Assembly: GCA_023955225.1 (NCBI GenBank)
Contig: JAGSGJ010000014.1
Span: forward strand, 1-44,277
Length of the DNA stretch: 44,277 nt
Direction: 5' to 3'
From: Sulfurovum sp.
GTDB lineage: Bacteria; Campylobacterota; Campylobacteria; Campylobacterales; Sulfurovaceae
Both the position numbers and the translations under genes were made by a program. The notes under the pieces are model-generated. The model saw nothing but the letters and a program-made list of their open reading frames with translations, was not told where the DNA came from and did not search any database. Positions 16,596 through 25,337 of this stretch are shown piece by piece (within the stretch, counting starts at the first letter, position 1; each line of letters starts with the position of its first letter).

Positions 16596-17798
16596 TTATG
16601 CTCCTTTTCCAGGGTTAATGTGTTCCATAACTTCTCTAAGAATTGCTTCAGCAGGCATACTCATACCACCAGCAACTCTTGGACCGCCAACAATGTCTGC
16701 ATCATGCTTACCATAAAGTGATTTCTTCACTTCTTTTTCTAACCAACCAACAACGTTGAATTCAGGTACGAAAACATGTTTAACACCAGCAAGTGCTTCA
16801 ATAAGTTCTTCTTCTGGGAATGGTCTAATAGTTCTAAGTTTAATAACCTTAGTCTTAATTCCCAGTTTCATTAGTTCTCTTTCAGCTTCTTTAGCTTGAT
16901 GAGAAGCAGTACCACAAGTAACAAATGCTATTTCAGCGTCTTCAGTACCAGTAACATGCACAAGACCGTTAAGGAAATGCTTAGCATATGGACGTGAACG
17001 TTCTACTGCTGATCTAACTTCCCACTGCCAAGAAGCGTGAGTTGCGTAAGAAATGTAGTTAGACTTCATTACAAATGGATCTCTTAAAAAACGTCCTGGA
17101 GGAGTTTCAGAATCAATCGGAGGTAATGGAGATTTGTATGGCTCATATGGTAAAAGTGCAATGTCGTCAGCTGGAAGCATTACAGATTCTCTTGTATGTG
17201 ATACAAAGAAACCATCAACAACAGTAACAATTGGAACATGAACATCAGGCTTTTCAGCAACAACAAATGCTGCAATTGACATGTCAAATAGTTCTTGTAC
17301 GTTTTCAGCATACCAAATTTGACAACCTGTTTCTAACATATAAGAAACTTCCAAGTTATCCGGTTGAATAGTAAGTGGTGAGTTAATACCACGAGCCATT
17401 AGGATAAGTTGACATGGAATTCTTGTACCAGACCACTGAGCAAAGTTTTCCATCGCTCTAAGTGTACCTGGACCTGAAGTAGTAGTAATTGTTCTGGCAC
17501 CGGCCATCGCACAACCAGCAACTTCAGACATTACACCAAATTCATTTTCACCTCTAAAGTATACACCTACATAACCTTCTGCCCAAAGTTCACCAATAAG
17601 GTGAGCTGCTTCAGATTGTGGTGTAATAGGGTACGATACAGATGCATCAACTGTACATCTTTTTACTGCTTCTTTTAAAACTTCTGAACCAGTCATGAAG
17701 TGCTTTTCTCTTGGAGCATCGAAAAGCAAGTGATCGGCTGTAACTAATTTCTGTCCAGACCAATTGTGTGTGTCTGTCATATCTTTAATTGTACTCAT
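16596..17798 (-). CDS. 2-oxoacid:ferredoxin oxidoreductase alpha subunit (cluster 1)
   Basis: A 400-residue alpha subunit. Landmarks are HFMTGSEVLKEAVKRC near residue 34, the pyrimidine-domain motif SYPITPQSEAAHLIGEL near 55, TTSGPGTLRAMEN (substrate/TPP contact Thr and Arg), NSPLTIQPDNLE, and a transketolase C-terminal-like part with KVIKLRTIRPFPEEEL. AAAGGAGACAAAA precedes the ATG. It forms the active site with the beta subunit. It is homologous throughout to the alpha subunit at 38351-39535, but the two have diverged strongly, in line with different 2-oxoacid substrates. Which enzyme is which remains unresolved. Confidence 0.93.
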   Translation of the reverse strand: MSTIKDMTDTHNWSGQKLVTADHLLFDAPREKHFMTGSEVLKEAVKRCTVDASVSYPITPQSEAAHLIGELWAEGYVGVYFRGENEFGVMSEVAGCAMAGARTITTTSGPGTLRAMENFAQWSGTRIPCQLILMARGINSPLTIQPDNLEVSYMLETGCQIWYAENVQELFDMSIAAFVVAEKPDVHVPIVTVVDGFFVSHTRESVMLPADDIALLPYEPYKSPLPPIDSETPPGRFLRDPFVMKSNYISYATHASWQWEVRSAVERSRPYAKHFLNGLVHVTGTEDAEIAFVTCGTASHQAKEAERELMKLGIKTKVIKLRTIRPFPEEELIEALAGVKHVFVPEFNVVGWLEKEVKKSLYGKHDADIVGGPRVAGGMSMPAEAILREVMEHINPGKGA

Positions 17799-17814
17799 TT
17801 TTTGTCTCCTTTTC

Positions 17815-18384
17815 CTATAATTTCAGTTCTGATTTTACTTCTTTAGCAATCTTGATAAATTTCTCAAGCTCTGAAGAATGCTGATCTCTTAATGTTGCCA
17901 TAGCATCTTCGTGCCCGGATAAACCACAAATTGCGATTGTATAACAATCTGTCTCTGATCTTACCATTTTCAAAGCAACATTTGCATAGTGACAATGAAC
18001 ACCAATAAAAATTGCTGCTTTAATATTGTTATGCCAAATTGTTAAGTTTGGGTGATTTGGATTGATCTCAACTTCAGCATCAATTTTTGGATACTTCGGT
18101 CTATAGTCATACATTGGAATCATTTTAGCATTAAGAACTTCTGACATCTCTTTAATAAGAGTAGCTTTTTTCTTAGCTTCTTCGTTATAACCGTATAATA
18201 CTTGTGGACCAGGGAAAATAGTTGCATTTTCACTTGTCAACATAACTCTTGCAACTTCTCTCATTGCAGTTTCTTCATCTACTACATCTTCCAGTAAAAG
18301 CGCTTTCCCTTCTGGTGGTGTAATTACACCTTCATATACAGCCGTAGGATACGGTGAATAATACGCAGGACCTTGATTTGCCAT
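17815..18384 (-). CDS. 2-oxoacid:ferredoxin oxidoreductase fifth (epsilon, PorE/ForE-like) subunit (cluster 1)
   Basis: A 189-residue accessory subunit of five-subunit oxidoreductases, of the type known in Hydrogenobacter and relatives and often annotated as carbon monoxide dehydrogenase beta subunit family. Conserved blocks shared with the copy at 39548 are IFPGPQVLYG, DYRPKYPKIDAE, INPNHPNLTIWHNNIKA, GVHCHYANVALKM and SGHEDAMATLRDQH. It starts with AGGAGAACTT before ATG and ends 17 bases before the alpha gene. It lacks Cys motifs for an iron-sulfur cluster, so a structural role is likely. It is about 48 residues shorter than its cluster 2 homologue, which has a longer C-terminus. Confidence 0.82.
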   Translation of the reverse strand: MANQGPAYYSPYPTAVYEGVITPPEGKALLLEDVVDEETAMREVARVMLTSENATIFPGPQVLYGYNEEAKKKATLIKEMSEVLNAKMIPMYDYRPKYPKIDAEVEINPNHPNLTIWHNNIKAAIFIGVHCHYANVALKMVRSETDCYTIAICGLSGHEDAMATLRDQHSSELEKFIKIAKEVKSELKL

Positions 18385-18440
18385 AAGTTCTCCTATAAAT
18401 TGTTTTTAGACTATAATTTTATTAAATATAAATTATAGAT

Positions 18441-18665
18441 TTATTCTTCGTGACCGGCCATTTCCATCGTAATACAATTACGATCAAGCATGTCAGTACA
18501 TACGTACACACAAAGTGCACACCCTTTACATCTGTCTTCATCTACCCAAGAGGTGTTTCCCTCTTTATCGAACATCAGCGTATTCGCTTCTGGACAATAT
18601 AGTGTACACGTGTTACATTTATATTCAGCACATTTGTCTGCATCAACTTTTGCTACATAATACAT
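18441..18665 (-). CDS. 2-oxoacid:ferredoxin oxidoreductase delta (ferredoxin-like) subunit (cluster 1)
   Basis: A 74-residue two-cluster ferredoxin subunit. Cys12, 17, 20 and 24 form a C-x4-C-x2-C-x3-CP motif and Cys46, 49, 52 and 56 a standard C-x2-C-x2-C-x3-C motif, giving sites for two [4Fe-4S] clusters that pass electrons between the TPP site and soluble ferredoxin. It is the first gene of cluster 1, after AAAGGAG and a TATAAT-like -10. The protein is identical in all 74 residues to the delta subunit at 36499-36723, while the genes differ at 13 of 225 bases, all silent. Confidence 0.92.
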   Translation of the reverse strand: MYYVAKVDADKCAEYKCNTCTLYCPEANTLMFDKEGNTSWVDEDRCKGCALCVYVCTDMLDRNCITMEMAGHEE

Positions 18666-18718
18666 TCTTACTCCTTTACTCCAATGAAAATTTAAACATA
18701 TATCTATTAATTATGACA

Positions 18719-18724
18719 ATTATA
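18719..18724 (-). promoter_or_regulatory. -10 element of oxidoreductase cluster 1
   Basis: TATAAT on the minus strand, about 54 bases before the delta-subunit ATG, in an A/T-rich context. No strong -35 hexamer is visible, as is usual for sigma-70 promoters in Campylobacterota. Confidence 0.45.
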
Positions 18725-19174
18725 TTCAATCATAATAACCAATAGATTAGAAATGGAGCTTCAAGTCACTTTACACAAAAAAACCTTAATAACACGTATT
18801 GGTAATATTTATGACAAATTCTTTATCAACTACATAATATGTTTTCAAATGGGAGTTTACTGTAAAAACCTTTGACTTTTCTTATAATTTATATAAAATA
18901 TCAATAATATAAAAAACGTTTTTATCTAATTATTATATGAACTTATAGGTTGCAAAAAAAATGATGAGTGCACTTCTTACTACCTTTCTTTAAAAGACGA
19001 TTCCTGTCTATACATTATATATAAAGAAAATTGTGTAGCATGTATACGTGTTTACTTTTCATTATTGAAGCAAGTTATCCTTGCTATTTCTTGTATTAGA
19101 GTTCATGTATATACAGTTCTACACCAATATGATCATAAATAGTGCTAGTATCAAATTCTGATATAGTCACTCAT

Positions 19175-19189
19175 TGTGACACAGTCACA
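19175..19189. promoter_or_regulatory. palindrome TGTGAC-ACA-GTCACA upstream of dabB
   Basis: A perfect inverted repeat with 6-base arms and a three-base spacer, about 220 bases before the dabB GTG. An additional GTCAC at 19166-19170 makes a second overlapping inverted repeat with the GTGAC of this element. The arms resemble CRP/FNR half-sites, but the spacer is one base short of the usual TGTGA-N6-TCACA. Confidence 0.5.
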
Positions 19190-19411
19190 CAAAGAAGTGT
19201 AAAATTTATGTTTTATTAGCACTTTATTTTCAAAATAGACTATATTATAAAAAAATAACCTATAATGGCAAGAGTTTTTAGAAGGTAATTTTGATAACCT
19301 TCGTTCTTCAAATTTATTTTGATTCAGTGTTTCAACCATCATTAATGGCGAATTCCAGACCCAATAAATAGAAGTTTTTACGAAATATTTTAATAATTAC
19401 AGGAGTTTTTA

Positions 19412-21022
19412 GTGGAAAAACTAGTTTTATTCATTCCGTTTATACCCATCATGATTGCAATCTTGATAGGTTTTTTAAATAAAAAAGAACACATGCCTAA
19501 AGTGGCTATCTTTTTCTCATCACTCGTTGCACTTTTAGGACTTTATGGTACTTATTATGTGATGAGTACTGATGAAGCTATTTATGGTTTTGGAGGTTTG
19601 CTTGTTTTCAATGAACTCTCTGCCATACTCGTACCCTATGTTGCCATCTTAGGTCTTGTGATACGTAAATACTCTACAAAATACATGTGGGATGAACCTG
19701 GGTATAAACGATTTTTTATACTTTTAAATTTCATATTCTCAGCTATCTATCTTCTTGTGATGAGTAATAACCTTATCATTCTTACAATGGCATGGCAACT
19801 TATGAGTATCAGCCTCTATCTACTTATCTCATTTAATGTTGAATCAAAATCTGCCATTAAAAATGGTGGGTGGACCATGCTTGTGCATAAGCTGGCTGAC
19901 CTCCTTTTTATCATTGCGGTGATCCTCACCTATAAAACATTTGGTAGTTTTGATTTAGCAGAACTGAGTCAAAAATGGTTAGTTATGTCAGGATCTGGTC
20001 CCATCGACAATCCTATGATATATGTTATTGGCTTCTTATTCTTATTTGCCGCTATGATGAAGTCTGCCATCATTCCTTTTCACCTTTGGTTACCATATAC
20101 TTCAGAAGCGCCTACGCCAGTCTCAGCACTCATGCATGCTGGAGTTGTAAATGTTGGTGGTATCTTATTAAACAAAATGGCATTCTTACTACTTTTAACA
20201 CCTGCCGTACTTAATGTTGCATTTGTCATGGGTCTTATCACTGCTGTCTTTGCATCAATCCTTATGCTTGCAGTATCAGATATCAAACGTTCCCTTGGTT
20301 ACTCGACGGTAGGTCAAATGGGCTACATGATCATGGAAGTGGGTCTTGGTGCATTCAGCCTTGCTATCTACCACCTTATGGTACACGGTATCTTTAAAGC
20401 CTCTCTCTTCTTGGAATCAGGAAGTCTTATCAATCAGGCAAGAAAAGAACCAAATATTCCAAGACGGCTTTCACACGAAATATTTTGGAAAGAAAAGCCA
20501 CAATATAACAGTATAAACATGTTCCGTATGATTGCATTCTTTACTGTATTGCCAGTAATTGTTTTCATTGGAGTAAAATTACTACTGGGAGAAAACTTCT
20601 TTCACTTTAATGTGGCAACGCTTATACTTGCATTTGCCTGGCTTACGGGTACACAACTCTTCTTGTCTTTCTTTGAAGTATCCAAAGCAAATTCACCAAA
20701 AGTTATTCTTGCGCTTATTAGTTCTTTCATTATTGTCTTGTTTACCTATGAATTTGTAGGACTGGCCCTTGAACATTTCCTATATGGGGAACATGGGGCT
20801 CTCTTTTATGAGGTTGCGACACTTCATGTATCAGGTACAATGACCCTTCTCATGTTGATAGCCATCATGATTGTTGGTTGGTACTTTACCTATAAGCAAC
20901 ACTTTGTTGGCATACCTATAGGTGAGCATAAACCTAATAAACCTAAATGGCGAATATACAAGATGTTAGCAAAAGAAGGCTATATATCAGATATGTATGT
21001 CAAATATTTCAAAATTTTTTAA
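19412..21022 (+). CDS. dabB: DabB-like proton-conducting (NuoL/MrpA-type) membrane subunit
   Basis: A 536-residue protein with about 14 transmembrane helices, related to NADH dehydrogenase subunit 5. The family core is visible: KSAIIPFHLWLPYTSEAPTPVSALMHAGVVNVGG near residues 220-253, with conserved Lys in helix 7 and the broken helix, then SDIKRSLGYSTVGQMGYM and a helix with KASLFLESG. With dabA two genes downstream this is the DAB inorganic-carbon accumulation complex, in which DabB is thought to couple the cation gradient to CO2 hydration by DabA. The start is GTG, eight bases after CAGGAG. No other Nuo genes are nearby, which argues against complex I. Confidence 0.9.
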   Translation: MEKLVLFIPFIPIMIAILIGFLNKKEHMPKVAIFFSSLVALLGLYGTYYVMSTDEAIYGFGGLLVFNELSAILVPYVAILGLVIRKYSTKYMWDEPGYKRFFILLNFIFSAIYLLVMSNNLIILTMAWQLMSISLYLLISFNVESKSAIKNGGWTMLVHKLADLLFIIAVILTYKTFGSFDLAELSQKWLVMSGSGPIDNPMIYVIGFLFLFAAMMKSAIIPFHLWLPYTSEAPTPVSALMHAGVVNVGGILLNKMAFLLLLTPAVLNVAFVMGLITAVFASILMLAVSDIKRSLGYSTVGQMGYMIMEVGLGAFSLAIYHLMVHGIFKASLFLESGSLINQARKEPNIPRRLSHEIFWKEKPQYNSINMFRMIAFFTVLPVIVFIGVKLLLGENFFHFNVATLILAFAWLTGTQLFLSFFEVSKANSPKVILALISSFIIVLFTYEFVGLALEHFLYGEHGALFYEVATLHVSGTMTLLMLIAIMIVGWYFTYKQHFVGIPIGEHKPNKPKWRIYKMLAKEGYISDMYVKYFKIF

Positions 21023-21034
21023 AGGACGTTGTGA

Positions 21035-21769
21035 ATGTTAGTAGATTTTATTTTATTATTTTTGTTTGCTGGAGTACCCTACTATGTCTTTTTTGAAAAG
21101 ACAAAGATCTTAGGGAAAGAAAAAATATTTATTCTTTCTGTACTTCTCGTGATTGTTGGGATGGTAGTCTCTTACAAATTTCCACAAGAGACAACTATGC
21201 CGATCATCATAGTGGCATTTTTGGCTTCTTTGTTTTCTCTGTACAAAGCGAATAAGACGAGCAACCTCTATAAGTTGACTTATTATATACTGTTTTTTAA
21301 TGCGCCACTGCTCATTATGTTTAAAACAAAAGAGAGTATCTTGTATGGGGTATCATTACTGATCACACTCCTAGGCGTATACCTTATAGGAAGATATTAT
21401 GAACGTAGCTATGGAAGTGCCAACTATAAATCAGTCAGCGGTATCACACTCGTAACACCATATGCCGGGCTTATATTAACCATTTATTTTACGGCTTTGG
21501 CACTCTATCCACCTTTTCCAAATGCACTGCTGTTTTTAAATGGCATATTCAACTCTGATATCAATGTGATGTGGTATCTCATAGTGGTTGTTATATTTTT
21601 TGGAAACTTTCTTATCGCTATGAGAGTGATGGCAAAAACAGTCTTTGGTAAACCAAATGACAATGTACATTATATTGACGTAGCACCCAAGGAGAGATGG
21701 GTTCACCTTGCCATCTTTACACTATTAATGGTCCTTAGTATTGTGGGACTCCAGGAGGTACTTTCATGA
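21035..21769 (+). CDS. membrane protein of the DAB operon, NuoM/MrpD C-terminal-like
   Basis: A 244-residue membrane protein with roughly seven helices, lying between dabB and dabA. The segment from residue 140 (GITLVTPYAGLILTIYFTALALYPPFPNALLF ... KTVFG, read here in short blocks) resembles the C-terminal helices of antiporter-like NADH dehydrogenase subunits, where an LPPF/P-x-P motif precedes a lateral helix. It lacks the full antiporter core, so it may be an extra DabB-like half or a dedicated third subunit. It starts 13 bases after dabB and overlaps dabA by four bases (ATGA), so co-translation and complex membership are likely. I know no established name. Confidence 0.75.
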   Translation: MLVDFILLFLFAGVPYYVFFEKTKILGKEKIFILSVLLVIVGMVVSYKFPQETTMPIIIVAFLASLFSLYKANKTSNLYKLTYYILFFNAPLLIMFKTKESILYGVSLLITLLGVYLIGRYYERSYGSANYKSVSGITLVTPYAGLILTIYFTALALYPPFPNALLFLNGIFNSDINVMWYLIVVVIFFGNFLIAMRVMAKTVFGKPNDNVHYIDVAPKERWVHLAIFTLLMVLSIVGLQEVLS

Positions 21770-24639
21770 GTATACTAGAAAAATTAAATGCGGTTAAAGA
21801 CACCGTACCACACTATTGGCCTATAGGTGCGTTCATCCACCATAATCCTCTAAAAGGTTTTGAAGGGCTTAATTTTAAAGAAGCACTCATAAAGGCGCAA
21901 AGTATATTTGGTGGTAAGGTCTATATGGATCCAGACTATTACATTGCACTTTATAATGAAGGTAAAGTTAAGCCAGAACTACTAGAAAAAAACTTGCTAA
22001 AACCTTTAAAAGAGTCGAATCTTGAAAGCTCTGTAGAGCAAGCTAAAACTTTTATGCTGGAAATAAGTCCTAAATGGAACAGTCTAAGAAGCTATGCAGA
22101 GTTAAAAGTATATGAAATAGATAACGAACTACATACCTATCTTGAAGAGAACTCCATCTATATGGATACCGATGCATGGATAGAGTCACTTACAAAGCAC
22201 ATGACCCTCTATGAAATTCATGATGCTCTATTTGGTACAAGTAAAAAAGAACTGATAGAAAAAGATGTGATTGAGTTCATCGCACGTTTTCTTGATCAAC
22301 AGCAAACTACACTGAGTATGACAGACAGAGACCTTGGTATGTTCCATACTTTTAAACTGTATGAAAATATCGACTATGTCATTGATACGGAAGATTATGT
22401 TCAAGAAGCTCTAGAACAACTTAAAGTTGAAGATGTAGAAAAATACTTCTTAACACATATACTTAAACTGCACGGATGGGCAGGATATATCAAATACCGC
22501 TCAGAAGACAAAGGGTACCTTCCTCAACAAGAGCATCCTTCAACAATGATGGACTATATGGCTATCAGATTGCATTTTGAGTTAAAATATATGCAAAAAA
22601 AAGAAATCAATGATTTTGATAAACTCAAGGCTTATATCAAAAACAATACGCCTTATGCGATACTAAAACTCTTACAGGCAAAAGGTAAGCTAACTGGTAC
22701 TTACAATGATGCCATGGAAGAGCATCAAGACTATCAAGAAATTTTAGATGCGTATGTGAAAGATGAGATCAATTTAAATTCGCTTCAGGTACAACTTGCA
22801 AAACATGCATTGCCTACACTAGATATGACACTTATAGAGTTTTCAAACTTTGCAAATTTACTTAAAAAAGAGGAAGGATATGTGTGGTTAAAGTCTTTAG
22901 AAGACACCTATATCATGCAACATGTGGACGAGTTTACAGCACCTCATACCTATGATGAAAAACCGCTTTCATCTACCGTATTCTGTTTAGATGTAAGATC
23001 AGAAGTTATGCGTAGAAAAGTAGAAGAATCTGGCCCATACAACACCTATGGTGCAGGTGGATTCCTTGGGATTCCCATCTCTTTTGTAGAATTTGACAAA
23101 GCACATTCATTAGCACTAGCACCTGCTGTCATCAAACCTCAAAATATTATTTTTGAAATACCAGTGGAATCTCATGATGAGTATAATTCAAAAAAAAGTG
23201 TGAATAAGACAACAAAAAAAGTATTGAGTGATCTTAAAAATAACCCTTATACCCCTTATATTATGGTGGAAGCGATTGGATGGATGTTTGGTATCAAACT
23301 TTTTGGAAAGACATTCTTCCCAAATAAGACCCATAAACTGTTTTCTAAAATGAAGCCTAAAAAGCCTAAAACGACCTATACATTAGATAAGCTCACCAGT
23401 GTTGAAATAGAAAAGTATATTAGAAGACTCCATACAAATATTATCAATGAAGTGTTAACTACACAATCTGATACAGTACTTAATAAAGATGAACTCTACA
23501 TCTTATGGGAGCATCTTATTTTTAATAAAGATTTATGCATAAGAATTTCTGAAGACATCATTGATAAACTCAAACATGCTTATCATATCACAGGTGAAGA
23601 TTATAATGTTCAAAAAGAAAAACTGGCTCAAGTTGGATTTACCATTGACGAACAGGTGATGTATTTAGAAAATCTGCTAAAGATGATAGGTCTTGTAAAA
23701 GATTTTCCTAAATTTGTAACCATCTCTGGGCATGGAAGCGTATCTGATAATAACCCATTTGAGTCTGCACTTGATTGTGGTGCCTGTGGTGGTAGCATTA
23801 GCTTACCAAACGCAAGAGCACTCTGTATGATTGGAAACAAACCAGTGATACGTGAAAAGCTCAAAGAAAAAGGTATTGATATCCCAGATGAAACAAAATT
23901 CTTACCTGCACTACACGTCACAACCACAGATGAAATAACATTTTATGATACAGATATACTTAATGTAAATGAGTTAGAGCTTTTCTCTAAAATGAAAGAA
24001 GATTTTAAAAATGCATCATTGGCATCTAGAGAAGAAAGAGTTACGGTCTTACCTAATGCTAAGACACAGGAAGACCTCTTTATTAAAACCATGGACTGGT
24101 CAGAACCTAGACCCGAATGGGGTCTAGCAGGTAACATGGGTGTGTTTGCAGGACCAAGAGACTCATCTAAACACATAACTTTTAATAACAGACTCTTCAT
24201 GCACTCTTATGATTCTACTATAGACAATGAGAATGCTGACATACTTACACGTATATTTGATGGGCCTTTGGTTGTTGGTGAATGGATCAACCTTGAACAC
24301 TACTTCTCTACTGTAGATAACAAGGTCTATGGTGCAGGCTCAAAAGTCTATCATAATGTCGTCTCTAAAATTGGTGTGTATAATGGAAATTATAGTGATT
24401 TAAAAATTGGTCTGCCTACACAAAGTGTTATTGAAGAAGGTAAAGCATATCATGAACCTGTGCGACTGCTGACTTACATGGAAGCACCATTAGAAACGGT
24501 TGGAAAAGCTGTTGAGAACTCTGTTGCAAAAGAATTTATCTTAAATGAGTGGATACGTCCAATTATTATAGATAAAGCAGCTAAAAAAGTTTACTCTTAT
24601 GAGTATGGAGAATTTGTAGTCATTAAAGAGCTTGGATAA
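21766..24639 (+). CDS. dabA: DabA (DUF2309) zinc beta-carbonic-anhydrase-like subunit of inorganic carbon transporter
   Basis: A 957-residue DUF2309 protein. It begins PHYWPIGAFIHHNPLKGFEG, the usual family start. The beta-carbonic-anhydrase-like zinc site is complete: Cys407 and Asp409 in FCLDVRSE, His656 in SGHGS and Cys671 in LDCGACGG. The His-Cys spacing of 15 matches Halothiobacillus DabA2 (His524, Cys539). DabA is cytoplasmic, bound to DabB, and is thought to hydrate CO2 vectorially to bicarbonate when energised. It is longer than the about 830-residue Halothiobacillus protein, mainly before the first zinc ligands. The operon lies head-to-head with a CO2-fixing oxidoreductase cluster. 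Confidence 0.93.
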   Translation: MSILEKLNAVKDTVPHYWPIGAFIHHNPLKGFEGLNFKEALIKAQSIFGGKVYMDPDYYIALYNEGKVKPELLEKNLLKPLKESNLESSVEQAKTFMLEISPKWNSLRSYAELKVYEIDNELHTYLEENSIYMDTDAWIESLTKHMTLYEIHDALFGTSKKELIEKDVIEFIARFLDQQQTTLSMTDRDLGMFHTFKLYENIDYVIDTEDYVQEALEQLKVEDVEKYFLTHILKLHGWAGYIKYRSEDKGYLPQQEHPSTMMDYMAIRLHFELKYMQKKEINDFDKLKAYIKNNTPYAILKLLQAKGKLTGTYNDAMEEHQDYQEILDAYVKDEINLNSLQVQLAKHALPTLDMTLIEFSNFANLLKKEEGYVWLKSLEDTYIMQHVDEFTAPHTYDEKPLSSTVFCLDVRSEVMRRKVEESGPYNTYGAGGFLGIPISFVEFDKAHSLALAPAVIKPQNIIFEIPVESHDEYNSKKSVNKTTKKVLSDLKNNPYTPYIMVEAIGWMFGIKLFGKTFFPNKTHKLFSKMKPKKPKTTYTLDKLTSVEIEKYIRRLHTNIINEVLTTQSDTVLNKDELYILWEHLIFNKDLCIRISEDIIDKLKHAYHITGEDYNVQKEKLAQVGFTIDEQVMYLENLLKMIGLVKDFPKFVTISGHGSVSDNNPFESALDCGACGGSISLPNARALCMIGNKPVIREKLKEKGIDIPDETKFLPALHVTTTDEITFYDTDILNVNELELFSKMKEDFKNASLASREERVTVLPNAKTQEDLFIKTMDWSEPRPEWGLAGNMGVFAGPRDSSKHITFNNRLFMHSYDSTIDNENADILTRIFDGPLVVGEWINLEHYFSTVDNKVYGAGSKVYHNVVSKIGVYNGNYSDLKIGLPTQSVIEEGKAYHEPVRLLTYMEAPLETVGKAVENSVAKEFILNEWIRPIIIDKAAKKVYSYEYGEFVVIKELG

Positions 24640-24655
24640 TTTCAGCTCAAAGTAC

Positions 24656-24661
24656 TATAAT
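24656..24661 (+). promoter_or_regulatory. -10 element before the small cysteine protein gene
   Basis: TATAAT 32 bases before the ATG of the 106-residue gene, just past the dabA stop. It suggests that the small gene has a promoter of its own as well as possible read-through from the dab operon. Confidence 0.45.
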
Positions 24662-24692
24662 ACGAAAAAATTAACATAAAGAAAGAAATACA

Positions 24693-25013
24693 ATGTATAC
24701 AATTGAAATGGAAAAAGAGTGTAGCTGCTTTAAAAAGAGTGGTCATGACAGTACTATGACGTTTGAAACTAGAGAAGATATGATTAACAAAGCACGTGTT
24801 CTAGAGTGCCTTATGAATCAACAGTTTTGTATGAAACACTTTTTTGAAGCTGTAGATTATGGTGAAAAAATCATAATTCATAGCAGTGAAAGACCTGCAG
24901 ATGAAGATGAGGATGATCATATTGAAGATGCAAGTACACTTGTAAATAAAAGTGGTGTGACTATTGGGTTTGATGCGAGTAAGTCTACTCCAAGTGGTGA
25001 TGGCGGAAATTAA
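24693..25013 (+). CDS. small cysteine-containing protein, paralogue 1
   Basis: A 106-residue protein I cannot assign to a named family. It is clearly paralogous to the gene at 25338: both begin MYT-x-x-ME-x-EC-x-CFKKS and share a middle block LMN-x-x-FC-x-KH-x-F. The invariant Cys10, Cys12 and FCxKH Cys/His could bind a metal. The C-terminal third here is acidic (DEDEDDHIEDAS) and ends Gly/Ser-rich. No signal peptide. It lies 53 bases after dabA on the same strand, so a link to carbon uptake is possible but unproven. Confidence 0.7.
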   Translation: MYTIEMEKECSCFKKSGHDSTMTFETREDMINKARVLECLMNQQFCMKHFFEAVDYGEKIIIHSSERPADEDEDDHIEDASTLVNKSGVTIGFDASKSTPSGDGGN

Positions 25014-25337
25014 GAATCATTTACCACAAAGTATCTTAATGTTAAATCAAGGCAGATCAAAGATCTGGCCTTGAACGCATCTAAAAAGTAATTCTACTAC
25101 CTCCTACTATTTATGCTTAAGTGCTAACAATACTCTACATAAGATCATTATCTATTCCACCCTTTTATCAAAACTCATTATATTATCAATTTTCATTACA
25201 AGATTAAAAGAAGTTTATCCTGACTGTACTAAAGAATCTGGAATATAAAGAATAATCACTTTTAAAGACTATTTTCATCTTGCTTTTAGTTTTAATAACT
25301 ATACTCCGCTAAATTAATGACCAAAAGGCAAAAGTTT
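25014..25337. other. 324-base spacer between the two small cysteine genes
   Basis: No gene is supported. It contains one hairpin at 25048-25073 and A/T-rich sequence with TATACT at 25299-25304, a possible -10 for the second paralogue 33 bases before its ATG. Confidence 0.6.
25048..25073 (+). terminator. bulged hairpin after small cysteine gene 1
   Basis: CAAGGC-AGATC and GATCTGGCCTTG pair as an 11-bp stem with one bulged base and an AAA loop, 34 bases after the stop codon. No T-run follows, so termination efficiency is doubtful. Confidence 0.45.

Larger units (their letters stand above)
18666..19411. other. 746-base divergent intergenic region between cluster 1 and the dab operon
   Basis: A very A/T-rich spacer with no convincing gene. 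It must hold promoters for both flanking operons. A TATAAT on the minus strand at 18719-18724 suits cluster 1. A palindrome sits at 19175-19189, and GAAGGT...ACCTTC (6-bp arms) lies near 19281-19302. The length is unusual for this gene-dense window and suggests complex control or an untranslated RNA. I see no tRNA or known riboswitch. Confidence 0.7.

Noticed and set aside
19151..19342. 63-codon minus-strand frame in the spacer before dabB
   Set aside because: No ribosome site, no recognisable family, very A/T-rich, and it overlaps the palindrome and likely dab promoter region.
18666..19411. Search for tRNA or known riboswitch in the long spacer
   Set aside because: No cloverleaf, CCA-ending acceptor stem or riboswitch consensus could be seen.
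19412..24639. dabB/X/dabA considered as part of respiratory complex I
   Set aside because: No other nuo genes are present and the DUF2309 partner carries the DabA zinc residues, so a DAB system is the better reading.
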